Shown here: in pieces, positions 1 through 8,724 of the stretch
Numbering within the stretch: position 1 is the first letter of the stretch
Layout of the letters: each line of letters starts with the position of its first letter
DNA from: Haloparvum alkalitolerans
GTDB taxonomy: Archaea; Halobacteriota; Halobacteria; Halobacteriales; Haloferacaceae
Assembly (NCBI RefSeq): GCF_050122995.1
Contig: NZ_JBNLIA010000014.1
Location: 70,193-134,192, forward strand
Direction: 5' to 3'
Length of the DNA stretch: 64,000 nucleotides
Translations under genes and position numbers: made by a program
The notes under the pieces: model-generated
What the model saw: the letters and a program-made list of their open reading frames with translations, nothing else
The model's database searches: none
Told to the model about the DNA's origin: nothing

Positions 1-2
1 TC

Positions 3-1235
3 GTGACCATCTGGCTGGTGGAGTTCTCCGTCATCGACCTCGGCATCGCGACGTTCGACGTGACGACCGCGACGCTGGGGATCGTCGTCACCGTCGGGTA
101 CGGGCTGTTCGGCCTCGGCGCGCTCCCCGGCGGCGTGCTCGTCGACCGACTCGGCTCCCGGAAGCTGATCACCGCCTGCCTCCTCGGGATGGGCGGCTCG
201 TTCCTGCTGCTCTCGCTTTCCCCGAGCGTCGTCGTGATCACGCTGGCGCTCGTCGTGTGGGGGCTCGCCGCGTCGGTGTACCACCCCGCGGGGCTCTCGC
301 TCATCACCAAGGGCGTCGAGGAGCAGGGGACCGGCCTCGGCTATCACGGCATCGCGGGCAACGTCGGGATCGGCCTCGGCCCGCTCCTGACCGCGACCAT
401 GCTGTTGTTCCTCGACTGGACCACGGTCGCCGGCGTCCTCGCGATCCCCGCCCTGCTCGCGGCCGTGTACGCGTACCAGGCGGATTTCGACCCGCAGGCG
501 GCGGTCGATGACGGCGGCGCCGCCGCGGACGGCGGCGACTCCAAGGCCGACAGCGGCGTCGACTCGTTCGGGGAGTTCCTCGCCGAGTCCCGCAAGCTGT
601 TCGCCGGGAGCTTCGTGCTCGTCTTCGTCGTCGTGATGTGCTCGGGGCTCTACTACCGCGGGTTCCTCACGTTCCTGCCGGAGCTCCTGGGCCGGCTGCC
701 CGGGTTCGAGCCCATCGCCATCGCGGCGCTGCTCCCGGCCCCGGTCGCGGACCTGCTCGGCGTCGACCCGGCCGCCGGCGAGACGCTCGCGCCGAGCGAC
801 TACTTCTACTCCGGGCTGCTGCTGATCGGCGTCGTGGGCCAGTACGCGGGCGGAAAGCTCACCGACCGGTTCCCCGTCGAGTACGGCATCGCCGCCGGCT
901 TCGGGACGCTCGCGGTGCTCGCGCTCGTGTTCCTCCCCGCGGCCGCGCTCGGGTTCGGGCCGCTGCTGGTCGTCGGCGCGCTGATGGGGATCTTCCTGTT
1001 CGCGGTCCAGCCGATGTACCAGGCGACGGTCGCCTCCTACACTCCCTCCGGCACGCGCGGGCTCTCGTACGGCTACACCTACCTCGGCGTCTTCGGGGTC
1101 GGGTCGCTGGGCGGCGCCATCGCCGGCGCCATCCTCACGTACGCCAACGAACCGACGCTGTTCGCCGTGCTGGCGCTGTTCGCGACGACCGCGGCCGGCG
1201 TCGGACTCTACCTCGGCCGGACGCGCGAGGAGTGA
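3..1235 (+). CDS. MFS transporter, 5' end cut by window
   Basis: A polytopic membrane protein of the major facilitator superfamily, visible from a GTG-initiated frame at the window edge. The first visible residues are already hydrophobic. The loop LVDRLGSRK, near residues 45-55, matches the conserved MFS loop between helices 2 and 3, so the N-terminal helix probably lies outside the window. A charged, Gly/Ala/Asp-rich cytoplasmic loop near residues 160-190 separates the two six-helix halves, and the second half repeats the signature as GGKLTDRFP. The substrate cannot be told from sequence. The true start is probably upstream of base 1. Confidence 0.85.
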   Translation: MTIWLVEFSVIDLGIATFDVTTATLGIVVTVGYGLFGLGALPGGVLVDRLGSRKLITACLLGMGGSFLLLSLSPSVVVITLALVVWGLAASVYHPAGLSLITKGVEEQGTGLGYHGIAGNVGIGLGPLLTATMLLFLDWTTVAGVLAIPALLAAVYAYQADFDPQAAVDDGGAAADGGDSKADSGVDSFGEFLAESRKLFAGSFVLVFVVVMCSGLYYRGFLTFLPELLGRLPGFEPIAIAALLPAPVADLLGVDPAAGETLAPSDYFYSGLLLIGVVGQYAGGKLTDRFPVEYGIAAGFGTLAVLALVFLPAAALGFGPLLVVGALMGIFLFAVQPMYQATVASYTPSGTRGLSYGYTYLGVFGVGSLGGAIAGAILTYANEPTLFAVLALFATTAAGVGLYLGRTREE

Positions 1236-1327
1236 GAAAGGCCCTGCCGAAGCCGGCGGCTCGGCGGTATGCGGTCGCGGGACGCCCGCTTTCACCTCGG
1301 ACTTCCGTGGAACCCGATCGCGGAGCG

Positions 1328-2032
1328 CTACTTCCACTCCTCTTCCGGCTCCGACTGCAGCTCCCCCTTCGCCTGTCTGCTTCCGGGCCAGAAGGTTAGA
1401 ACCAGTACGGTCGCGTAGTAGAAGCCGGCGGCCGCGAGAACGAATTCGCCCGGCACCTGGCCGACGATGGCGGTGTCGACGACCTCGGACGACGACGCTG
1501 CGAACACCGTTAACCGGACGATCCACGCGAGAACGAGGACGGAGATAAGCGCGAAGTAGACGCGCCGGAGGCGGCGGGAAACGGCCTCGACGATCGGCGT
1601 TTTCACGGTCGGGCTTCGGAGATCCCTACTGAGAAGCTCGCGCCAGTTGGACTGCTCGACGCCCTCCGGATCGAGGGCGTTCGCGAACACGTTCTCCTCC
1701 AGGATCCGTACCCGAGACCGCCAGATGTCGTAGACGCGGTAGCGTCTGGTCTCGATCCCCAGGAACACGGACAACATGACGACCCCGATGAGGAGGACGT
1801 AGTGCGGCCGCGAGTCGGACGAGAACGCCCACGTGAGAAGCGTCGCCGTCAACACGACCGCCCAGTTCGTGGTCCGGTCGATCCGCGTTCGCCACGAGGT
1901 CATGCGACCCATCTCGCCGCGGTAGGCGTGGCCCATGAGCGAGAGGAATCCGTCCCGGTCGCGCGCCGCCTCTCCGGCGATCTCACGGTCCTCGCGTGAC
2001 TCCGGATCGAAATCGCTCGGCCTGTCCGACAT
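1328..2032 (-). CDS. DUF2270 family integral membrane protein
   Basis: A conserved membrane protein of unknown function. After about 40 soluble, acidic residues comes the motif RMTSWRTRIDRTTNWAVV, then hydrophobic segments and the stretch FLGIETRRYRVYDIWR. Together these mark the DUF2270 family common in haloarchaea. Two more transmembrane segments lie near the C terminus. I start the gene at the ATG beginning MSDRPSDF. A 28-residue upstream extension is open but is Gly/Pro/Arg-rich and unlike the rest. No function is established for the family. Confidence 0.8.
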   Translation of the reverse strand: MSDRPSDFDPESREDREIAGEAARDRDGFLSLMGHAYRGEMGRMTSWRTRIDRTTNWAVVLTATLLTWAFSSDSRPHYVLLIGVVMLSVFLGIETRRYRVYDIWRSRVRILEENVFANALDPEGVEQSNWRELLSRDLRSPTVKTPIVEAVSRRLRRVYFALISVLVLAWIVRLTVFAASSSEVVDTAIVGQVPGEFVLAAAGFYYATVLVLTFWPGSRQAKGELQSEPEEEWK

Positions 2033-2117
2033 AGGTCCCGTACGGGCGACCCGCACGTAAACGCTCGTCACGAGTGCCGATCGACCGGCTGGACCCACCG
2101 GACCCCGGCCCGGCACC

Positions 2118-2531
2118 TCAGCCGCGAACCTTGAAGTAGACCGCGCGCCAGCCGGCGAGGACGACGGTGCCGAGGACGAACATCACGACCACGAACGGGA
2201 GCGCGGCGGTGTCGCCGAAGGCGTAGACGCGCAGCAGGAACCCGACCGCGGCCGCGGGGATCCACGAGCGCACGACCAGCGGAATGGAGGACTTCGCGGC
2301 CTCGACCGCGCCGGGCGAGTACGCGCCCACGAGCGGCGCGACGAGCAGCCAGCCGATCAGGAACGGCGGCCAGACGACCAGCATGTACGCCGGGTCGGCC
2401 GCGAGGCCGTCGACGCCGCGGTGCTGGATCACGCCCACGGTCAAAAGCGCCATCAGTGCGATCAGGTCGCCGACGACGAGGGGCGCCGCACCCCGGTCGA
2501 GTCGGCGCGACAGGAACTCTGAGTCGACCAT
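2118..2531 (-). CDS. DUF3054 family small membrane protein
   Basis: A protein of about 137 residues with four hydrophobic helices. It has the features of the DUF3054 family: a short N terminus, a helix containing GDLIALMALLTVGVIQHRG, and a middle WPPFLIGWLLVAPL segment. The chosen ATG begins MVDSEFLSRR, and the open frame continues upstream only in shadow sequence. The next gene on the same strand is a methyltransferase ending about 60 bases upstream of this start, so co-transcription is possible. The function of the family is unknown. Confidence 0.75.
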   Translation of the reverse strand: MVDSEFLSRRLDRGAAPLVVGDLIALMALLTVGVIQHRGVDGLAADPAYMLVVWPPFLIGWLLVAPLVGAYSPGAVEAAKSSIPLVVRSWIPAAAVGFLLRVYAFGDTAALPFVVVMFVLGTVVLAGWRAVYFKVRG

Positions 2532-2593
2532 ACCGACCGTCAGCGTGGCTCCCTCTTGTTTCGTGCGGATCGGGTCGCGGAGCTTCGACGGAC

Positions 2594-3217
2594 TCAGGCG
2601 CTCGGCGGGTCGTCGTCCGAGGGCTCGATCCCGACGACCGTGTAGCCGAACCCGCGGTCGAGCACCCTCGCGTCGAGGCCCGCGTCGCGCATCTCGGCCG
2701 CGAGCGCGTCGGGACCGAGGAACGCCGAGTCCATCCCGAACGCGCGCTCGCCGAGCGCGAGGAGCCGACCGAGGGGGTGGTTCGGGTCGAACTCGCGGAC
2801 GACGAGGACGCCGCCGGGCCGGAGGACGCGCGCCGCCTCCCGGATCGCTGCCTCCCGCTCCGGGAAGTGGTGGAGCGCGTCGACGACGGTCACCGCGTCG
2901 ACCGCGCCGTCGCGGACGGGGAGCCGGCCGGCGTCGCCGAACGTCACGTCGAGCCCGCGCTCCCGCGCTCGCGCGAGCATGCCCTTCGAGATGTCGACGA
3001 CGACACGCTCGGGCGCGTCCAACTCGACCGTCGCGCGCCCGGACCCGCCGCCGAGGTCGAGCACGGTCCCCACCGGGCGCTCGGCCTCGCCGAGCCCCGC
3101 CGCGAGGTCCGCGCGATTCGCGGCCGGCATCACGAGGTCGTACAGCGGCGCGATCCGATCGAAGAACCGCACGTCGCCGGTCCCGTGCATGCCGGAGGGT
3201 GGCGGCGGCCGAGACAT
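2594..3217 (-). CDS. Class I SAM-dependent methyltransferase
   Basis: A 207-residue cytoplasmic methyltransferase of the UbiE/Methyltransf_11 type. SAM-binding motif I is VLDLGGGSGRAT near residue 50. The acidic end of strand 2 is VVVDIS, and the post-motif DAVTVVDALHHFPE is typical of small-molecule methyltransferases. The substrate cannot be assigned. It is divergent from the acetyltransferase at 3265 with only about 47 bases between the starts, and it lies just upstream of the DUF3054 gene on the same strand. Confidence 0.85.
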   Translation of the reverse strand: MSRPPPPSGMHGTGDVRFFDRIAPLYDLVMPAANRADLAAGLGEAERPVGTVLDLGGGSGRATVELDAPERVVVDISKGMLARARERGLDVTFGDAGRLPVRDGAVDAVTVVDALHHFPEREAAIREAARVLRPGGVLVVREFDPNHPLGRLLALGERAFGMDSAFLGPDALAAEMRDAGLDARVLDRGFGYTVVGIEPSDDDPPSA

Positions 3218-3264
3218 AAGCGTTCGCGGGAAGGTTCAAAGGGAGCGGCGCCGGACGATCCGGC

Positions 3265-3909
3265 ATGGAGTTCGACCTCCTCGGCTGGCCCGAGGACGAA
3301 CCGACGCTCCGGCTCGACTACCGGGCGTTCAGCTACGCGGGCAAGTTCGTCATGACGACCACCGGGAAGGCGGCCCTGCGAACCGCCGACGGGAGCGCCG
3401 CCGCGCCGGGGTGGGAGCCGGGCCGGAAGCTCCCGGAGGGGATGGACCCGGACGCGTTCGACGCGGACGTGGCGGCGGCGATCGCATTCGACGCCGACCG
3501 GACCGACCCCGAGGTGCTTCGGCTCCGGTACGTCACCGTCCACGCGGCGCTCCGCGGCGAGGGGCTCGGGCCGCGGCTCGTGGGCGACCTGCTGGGACCG
3601 GCCGCGGAGCGCGGGTTCGAGCGCGTCCGCATCGCGGTGAACAACCCCTTCGCCTACGAGGCGCTCTACCGGGCCGGGTTCGCGTTCACCGGGAGGGAGA
3701 CCGGGCTCGCGGAACTGGTCCTCGAGCGGCCGGTCGAGGCGCCCGCCGCCGACCGCGAGGAAGCGGCCCGCTACCGGGAGGGATTGGCGCGCTACCGAAA
3801 GCGAGGGGGGCTTTCCGACGCGGAGCGGTCCTTCCTGCGCGAACGCCTGGGCGACGGCGGTTCGGGGGAATGCGGCGCGGGCGCCCGACCCCCGGAGTTG
3901 CGGATTTAA
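3265..3909 (+). CDS. GNAT family N-acetyltransferase
   Basis: A 214-residue protein with the GNAT acyl-CoA-binding core in its middle. VLRLRYVTVHAALRGEGLGPRLVGDL, split here over the loop, gives the R/Q-x-x-G-x-G/A pyrophosphate loop as RGEGLG. NNPFAYEALYRAGF supplies the Tyr-containing final part of the fold. The N-terminal 60 residues and the Arg-rich C-terminal tail are not typical of small GNATs and may contact the substrate, which is unknown. The neighbouring methyltransferase is divergent, so they may share a promoter region. Confidence 0.8.
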   Translation: MEFDLLGWPEDEPTLRLDYRAFSYAGKFVMTTTGKAALRTADGSAAAPGWEPGRKLPEGMDPDAFDADVAAAIAFDADRTDPEVLRLRYVTVHAALRGEGLGPRLVGDLLGPAAERGFERVRIAVNNPFAYEALYRAGFAFTGRETGLAELVLERPVEAPAADREEAARYREGLARYRKRGGLSDAERSFLRERLGDGGSGECGAGARPPELRI

Positions 3910-3935
3910 GGTCGCCGCCGCCCTCGGTCGGGGCG

Positions 3936-4916
3936 ATGGGAAACGCAGACCTGCGCTCGCTCGCGAGCCTCCGCGAGGTCGAGTTCGCGGAGATCGAGGG
4001 GAGCGTCGTCGCCGTCGACGCGCACAACTGGCTCTACCGCTACCTCACGACGACGGTGAAGTGGACCAGCGACGAGGTGTACACGACCGCCGACGGCACC
4101 GAGGTGGCGAACCTCGTCGGCGTCGTGCAGGGGCTCCCGAAGTTCTTCGAGCACGACCTGACGCCGGTCTTCGTCTTCGACGGCGCGGTGACCGAACTGA
4201 AGGCCGACGAGATCGCGGAGCGCCGCGAGAAGCGCGAGGCGGCCGAGGAGCGCCGGGCGGAGGCCGAGGCGGCCGGCGACGCGGTCGAGGCGGCCCGGCT
4301 GGAGGCGCGGACGCAGCGGCTCACCGACACGATCCAGTCGACGACGCGGGAGCTGTTCGACCTGCTGGACGTGCCGTACGTCGAGGCGCCCGCGGAGGGC
4401 GAGGCGCAGTGTGCCCACATGGCCGCGAGCGAGCGCGTCGACTACGCCGGCAGCGAGGACTACGACACGCTGCTTTTCGGCGCGCCGCGCACGCTCAGAC
4501 AGCTCACCAGCAAGGGGAACCCGGAGCTGATGGACCTGGCGGCGACGCTCGAGGACCTCGGGCTGACGCGCGAGGAGCTGATCGACGCCGCGATGCTCTG
4601 CGGGACCGACTTCAACGAGGGCGTTTCCGGGATCGGGCCGAAGACCGCCCTCTCCGAGATCCGCGAACACGGCGACCTGTGGGGCGTCCTGGAGGCGCGG
4701 GACGCCGAGATCGCCAACGCGGCCGCCGTCCGCGAGCTGTTCTTGAACCCGCCGGCGACCGACGACTACGACGTCGACCGCGACATCGACCCCGACGTCG
4801 AGGCGGCGCGCCGGTACGTCGTCGAGGAGTGGGGCGTCGCGGCCGACGAGGTCGAGCGCGGGTTCGAGCGGATCGAAGAGGCGCAGGTGCAGACCGGCCT
4901 CGACCGGTGGACCTGA
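3936..4916 (+). CDS. fen: Flap endonuclease 1 (FEN1)
   Basis: A structure-specific 5' flap endonuclease for Okazaki fragment maturation and base excision repair. At 326 residues it is the normal archaeal size. The XPG-N domain has the catalytic Asp in VVAVDAHNW (D28) and FVFDGAV. The XPG-I domain contributes EAPAEGEAQ and SEDYDTLLFG. The H3TH/HhH DNA-binding element follows as CGTDFNEGVSGIGPKTAL. The last residues, QTGLDRWT, fit a PCNA-interacting (PIP-like) motif of Q-x-x-L-x-x-aromatic form. The ATG starting MGNADLRSLA matches the family N terminus. It is 26 bases after the GNAT gene, so read-through is possible. Confidence 0.95.
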   Translation: MGNADLRSLASLREVEFAEIEGSVVAVDAHNWLYRYLTTTVKWTSDEVYTTADGTEVANLVGVVQGLPKFFEHDLTPVFVFDGAVTELKADEIAERREKREAAEERRAEAEAAGDAVEAARLEARTQRLTDTIQSTTRELFDLLDVPYVEAPAEGEAQCAHMAASERVDYAGSEDYDTLLFGAPRTLRQLTSKGNPELMDLAATLEDLGLTREELIDAAMLCGTDFNEGVSGIGPKTALSEIREHGDLWGVLEARDAEIANAAAVRELFLNPPATDDYDVDRDIDPDVEAARRYVVEEWGVAADEVERGFERIEEAQVQTGLDRWT

Positions 4917-4944
4917 CCGGCGGCCGCACCGCGGACTCCCGGTC

Positions 4945-4952
4945 GTTATAAG
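4945..4952 (+). promoter_or_regulatory. TATA element for the 4978 gene
   Basis: The sequence GTTATAAG lies about 29 bases before the ATG at 4978. That is the spacing expected for a leaderless haloarchaeal transcript. It is an AT-rich island in a G+C-rich context. Confidence 0.5.
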
Positions 4953-4977
4953 TCGTCGCACCGCACAGTCGAGGAAC

Positions 4978-5259
4978 ATGCTGTCGCGTCTGCTCCTGCT
5001 TTTGACGACGCTCGCTCTCGCCGCGGGCCTTCCGCTGTCGGTCATCGCGGCGCGGGGGTTCGCCGGCTCCCCGTTCGGTCGCGTGTTGCGGCCGATTCCG
5101 GTGGTGTTCGTCGGATTCATCGCCCTGAACGTGCCGACGATCGTCGGGATCGGGACCGCGGGCGTCTACGACCTGGCCGTCTCGACGCTCGCGGTCGGGG
5201 CCGCGGTGGCGGCGGCCATCGAGGGATTCCTGCTGCTCGGGGGGTACAGACGGGTATGA
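4978..5259 (+). CDS. Small hypothetical membrane protein
   Basis: A 93-residue protein consisting almost entirely of three hydrophobic segments separated by short loops. I do not recognise a family. Its stop codon overlaps the ATG of the next gene (5256) by four bases, which suggests the two membrane proteins are translated together and perhaps interact. Both sit under the TATA element at 4945. Confidence 0.65.
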   Translation: MLSRLLLLLTTLALAAGLPLSVIAARGFAGSPFGRVLRPIPVVFVGFIALNVPTIVGIGTAGVYDLAVSTLAVGAAVAAAIEGFLLLGGYRRV

Positions 5260-5642
5260 ACGTCGAGACCCTCGTCGTCTCGGCACAGACGGGCGCGCTG
5301 CTCGCCGTCGGCGCGCTGCTCGCGTACCCCGTCGTCCGGTACTCGACGAACGTCGCGTACACGCGGGGAATGGTGCTGCTCTCGGCCGGCTTCTTCGCGC
5401 TGGCGGCCAGCTACGGGGTCGGGCTCCTCGTCGAGACGCAGGTTCCGGGGCGAGCCCTGAGCCTCCTCGCCGCGCTGCTCGGGACGGCCGGCGTCACGCA
5501 CTTCGCGCGTCCCTTCGTTCGGATCGACGGGTCTGCGGGGTTCGACGCGGGCGGCGGGATGGGGCGAACTGGCGGAGAGGAACGTGACGAACCCGAGACG
5601 GACGGGACCATGGGGGGGTTCGGCGATGCGAAGCGCGAGTGA
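5256..5642 (+). CDS. Small hypothetical membrane protein
   Basis: A 128-residue protein with three predicted transmembrane helices in the first 85 residues and a hydrophilic Gly/Glu-rich tail. It overlaps the preceding small membrane gene by four bases (ATGA). Its 3' end overlaps the start of the next gene by 17 bases. No family is recognised. The tight coupling of three genes is the main clue that it is real. Confidence 0.65.
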   Translation: MNVETLVVSAQTGALLAVGALLAYPVVRYSTNVAYTRGMVLLSAGFFALAASYGVGLLVETQVPGRALSLLAALLGTAGVTHFARPFVRIDGSAGFDAGGGMGRTGGEERDEPETDGTMGGFGDAKRE

Positions 5643-6156
5643 ACCCCTCGACCTCGATCCCGGTCGACAGACGCTCGTCTCGGTGGGCAGCATGGCGTCG
5701 GTGATCGAGAGTCTCCCCACGTCCGCGTTCGGGAACCTGCTCGTCGTCTCCCCGAACGCTCCGGCTCGGGTCGAGAAGACGATCGAGCGGCAGGGTGGGG
5801 ACCCGAGCCGCTGCGGGCACATCCCGCTGACGAGCTCCGCCCCTTCCTACGAGGGGCCGCTGTGGACCACGTCGCCGGTCGCCCCGAGCGACCTCACCGG
5901 ACTCAGCATGCGGTACAGCCGCGCGATGGAGCACGTCGAGTCCGGCCGCGGCTGGTTCTGTTTCGACGGCGTTCAGCTGTTGTTGATGTACGCGGCCGCC
6001 GACGACGTTCAGCGGCTGCTCACCACGATGGCTTCGGCGACGCGGACGCGCGAGGTCGCCGGCGTCTACGGGCTCGCGCACGAGGCGGTTACCTCGGAGA
6101 CCTACGAACGGCTGGCGTCGATCTTCGACGACTCGGTGGATCGGCGTCCTCGCTGA
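5626..6156 (+). CDS. Haloarchaeal DUF7504-like protein
   Basis: A soluble protein of about 176 residues. It resembles haloarchaeal proteins of unknown function with a RecA-like, ATPase-derived fold: LLVVSPNAPARVEKTIERQGGDP, read in two parts, followed by ESGRGWFCFDGVQLLLMYA in the position where related proteins have a Walker B strand. No Walker A lysine is visible, so it may not hydrolyse ATP. The family number is my best recollection and not verified. I place the start at the internal ATG (MRSASEPLDL). It is translationally overlapped with the upstream membrane genes. Confidence 0.6.
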   Translation: MRSASEPLDLDPGRQTLVSVGSMASVIESLPTSAFGNLLVVSPNAPARVEKTIERQGGDPSRCGHIPLTSSAPSYEGPLWTTSPVAPSDLTGLSMRYSRAMEHVESGRGWFCFDGVQLLLMYAAADDVQRLLTTMASATRTREVAGVYGLAHEAVTSETYERLASIFDDSVDRRPR

Positions 6157-6170
6157 CGCTCGGCGAACAA

Positions 6171-6190
6171 GTTACAACAGCTGTAGTAAC
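6171..6190 (+). promoter_or_regulatory. Imperfect palindrome upstream of sugar ABC operon
   Basis: GTTACAACAGCTGTAGTAAC is an inverted repeat in which 18 of 20 positions are symmetric. It lies just upstream of the TATA element at 6201-6210, the position of an activator or repressor site in archaea. A related core, ACAAC-N4-GTTGT, occurs at 10916-10929 before the first oxidoreductase gene, so both may bind one regulator. The regulator itself is not evident in this window. Confidence 0.6.
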
Positions 6191-6200
6191 ACATCCCAAA

Positions 6201-6210
6201 GCTATATAGG
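6201..6210 (+). promoter_or_regulatory. TATA element of sugar ABC operon
   Basis: GCTATATAGG lies about 30 bases before the ATG at 6238. This spacing fits a leaderless or very short-leader transcript and gives the likely promoter for the transport operon. Confidence 0.65.
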
Positions 6211-6237
6211 GGGTTCGTCCTAATCGGACAGACTGTA

Positions 6238-7701
6238 ATGGTTGATACTGACCCACACGGTGCGGACGAGCGGAGTGGCGTCTCTCGGCGCCGGTTCGTA
6301 CAGGCGGCGGGCGCTTCCGGAGTCGCGGCCGGCGTCGCCGGCTGTCTCGGTGGCGGCGGCGACGACGACGAGAACGTCGTGCAGATCTCCGCGGACCAGG
6401 ACTTCGCGGACATCTCCGACGACATCGAGGAGGCGCTCCACGAGGCGGGGCTCGACGAGGAGATCTCCATCGAGGTGCTCCCGGGCGACTTCGAGACCGA
6501 CTCGCGGCAGGCGTCCTACTCGCAGGCGCTCGACGCCGGTCGCTCGGAGCCGGACATCTTCATGATGGACAGCGGGTGGACGATCCCGTTCATCGTCCGT
6601 GAACACCTCGACAACCTCACCGAGACGCTGTCGGACGACGTGATCGATTACGTCGAGAGCGACTACCTCGGCGCGTCCGTCGACACCGCCCGGCACCCGG
6701 AGACGGGCGACCTCTACGGACTGCCGCTGTTCCCGGACTACCCGGTGATGCAGTACCGGAAGGATCTCGTCGAGGAGGCCGGCTTCGACCCCGAAGGCGA
6801 GAACTGGGCCACCGAGCCGATGTCCTGGCAGGAGTTCGCCGAGGTCGTCGCCGAGGTCTGGGAGTACCACGGAGGCGAGGAGGAGTACGACTACGGGTTC
6901 ACCACGCAGGCCGACGCCTACGAGGGGCTCTCCTGTTGTACGTTCAACGAGACGATGAGCTCCTTCGGCGGCGCCTACTTCGGCGGCCGCGACAACCTCT
7001 TCGGCCCGATCGGCGACCGACCGATCACCGTCGAGGAGGAGCCCGTGCTCGACACCATCCGTATGATGCGGTCGTTCATGCTCGGCCCCGACGCGGAGAA
7101 CACCCTCGACGGCTACCCGCAGATCACCAACACCGACATCGTCCAGTACACCGAGGAAGACGCCCGCGAACCGTTCACTAACGGGAACGCGATCTTCCAC
7201 CGTAACTGGCCGTACTCGGTCGTCATCAACGGCGCCGAGGACGTGTTCGGCGAGGACCTCGGGACGATGCCGATGCCGTACGGTATCGAGGCCTCGGAGT
7301 CCGACTACGAGGGGCTCGGCGGCTCGCGCGCCGCGCTCGGCGGCTGGCACCTCACTCTCAACACCTACTCCCAGAAGAAGGACCAGGCGACGCAGGTGCT
7401 GGAAGCGTTCGCCAACGAGAACGTGATGCTCACGCTGTTCGAGCTCAACGGCAACATCCCGCCGGTCCCGTCGGTCACGGAGAACGCGGACCCGGACAAC
7501 CTCGGTCCCATCGGTCGGTACCTCGAGACGCTCTCCGTCTCCGCCGAGGGCGCCATCCCGCGGCCCGTGACGCAGATCTGGCCCACGCAGTCGCAGTACG
7601 TCTACCAGGAGGTGCACGACGCGTACACCGGCGACAAGACGCCGGAGGACGCGATGGCAGAGCTCGCGACCCAACTCGAAGAGAGCGAGTCCAACGCATA
7701 A
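6238..7701 (+). CDS. Carbohydrate ABC transporter substrate-binding lipoprotein
   Basis: The extracellular solute-binding subunit of a sugar importer (family 1 solute-binding protein). It has a Tat signal with SRRRFVQAA at residues 16-24 and a lipobox ending in VAGC (Cys36). It is therefore exported folded and anchored through a lipid, as is usual in haloarchaea. The acidic, Gly-rich linker after Cys36 is a typical spacer. The mature part (about 450 residues) has the maltose/trehalose-binding-protein pattern, with SYSQALDAGRSEPDIFMMD and YGLPLFPDYPVMQYRKDL. The substrate is not certain. It is followed after 12 bases by the first permease gene. Confidence 0.9.
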   Translation: MVDTDPHGADERSGVSRRRFVQAAGASGVAAGVAGCLGGGGDDDENVVQISADQDFADISDDIEEALHEAGLDEEISIEVLPGDFETDSRQASYSQALDAGRSEPDIFMMDSGWTIPFIVREHLDNLTETLSDDVIDYVESDYLGASVDTARHPETGDLYGLPLFPDYPVMQYRKDLVEEAGFDPEGENWATEPMSWQEFAEVVAEVWEYHGGEEEYDYGFTTQADAYEGLSCCTFNETMSSFGGAYFGGRDNLFGPIGDRPITVEEEPVLDTIRMMRSFMLGPDAENTLDGYPQITNTDIVQYTEEDAREPFTNGNAIFHRNWPYSVVINGAEDVFGEDLGTMPMPYGIEASESDYEGLGGSRAALGGWHLTLNTYSQKKDQATQVLEAFANENVMLTLFELNGNIPPVPSVTENADPDNLGPIGRYLETLSVSAEGAIPRPVTQIWPTQSQYVYQEVHDAYTGDKTPEDAMAELATQLEESESNA

Positions 7702-7713
7702 CCGGAGCCGCAC

Positions 7714-8724
7714 ATGGCAACAGACAGTCAGTCGGCGGGCGGGGTACGCGGCCTCCTCGCCCGGCCGCTCAACCGCCTGGAGATGCTCGGGGAGCAGGCG
7801 TTCGCCTACGTCCTCCTGATCCCGGCGTTTCTCCTGCTGGCGCTGGTGGCGTTCTACCCGCTGCTGGCGACGTTCCGGTTCTCCCTGCTCGCCGACCAGA
7901 CGGCGGGGAGAAACCCGTTCGGGGAGTTCGTCGGCGCGGAGAACTACGCGGACGTGCTCACCGGCAGCGCGGGGCTGCCGCGGGAGTTCATCGACATCGC
8001 GCTCACGAGCGAGTTCCCGTTCGTGACTATGGGGACGCCGTTCTTCCGACAGGCGCTGCTCGTGACGCTGGCGTTCGCGATCTTGAGCGTCCTCTTCGAG
8101 ACGACGATCGGGTTCGGACAGGCGCTCGTGCTGGACCAGGACTTCCGTGGCCGGCGCTGGGTCCGCGTCGCGATCATCATCCCGTGGGCGATCCCCGTGG
8201 TCATCCAGGCGATGATCTTCTACCTGATGTTCCAGCCGACGATCGGCTTCGCGACCGGCTGGATGCAGTCGCTGGGGATCTTCGGGTCGACGCCGCTGGC
8301 CAGCAGTAGCGACGGGTTCATCATCGTCCTCGTCGCGGACATCTGGAAGACGACGGCGTTCATGGCCCTGCTGATCCTCGCGGGGCTCCAGAGCGTCGAC
8401 CGGAGCCTCTACGACGTGGCCCGCGTGTCGGGCGCGTCGACGCTCCAGCGGTTCCGCTACATCACGCTGCCGCTGGTGATGCCGGCGCTGCTGGTCGCGA
8501 TGCTGTTCCGGACGATGGACGCGATGCGCATCTACGGCGTCATCGACGCGACGGTCGGCTGCTCGACCGTCCCGTCGCTGACGTGTCTGGTGATCATCTC
8601 GCTCGACCAGACCCGCCGGTGGGCGACCGCGGCGACGGTGGCGTTCATGACCGCGGTGGTCATCGCCGTCTTCGTGGCGTTCTACCTGTGGCGCTTCCGC
8701 GAGACCGAGGGAGGGTTCGCATAA
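7714..8724 (+). CDS. Sugar ABC transporter permease (MalF type)
   Basis: A 336-residue inner-membrane subunit of the carbohydrate importer. It has six or more hydrophobic helices and the binding-protein-dependent permease EAA loop near residues 232-256 (DVARVSGASTLQRFRYITLP), which docks on the ATPase. Helix 1 lies near residues 30-52, and a large extracytoplasmic loop follows, as in MalF/UgpA proteins. Its TAA stop directly abuts the ATG of the second permease. Confidence 0.9.
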   Translation: MATDSQSAGGVRGLLARPLNRLEMLGEQAFAYVLLIPAFLLLALVAFYPLLATFRFSLLADQTAGRNPFGEFVGAENYADVLTGSAGLPREFIDIALTSEFPFVTMGTPFFRQALLVTLAFAILSVLFETTIGFGQALVLDQDFRGRRWVRVAIIIPWAIPVVIQAMIFYLMFQPTIGFATGWMQSLGIFGSTPLASSSDGFIIVLVADIWKTTAFMALLILAGLQSVDRSLYDVARVSGASTLQRFRYITLPLVMPALLVAMLFRTMDAMRIYGVIDATVGCSTVPSLTCLVIISLDQTRRWATAATVAFMTAVVIAVFVAFYLWRFRETEGGFA

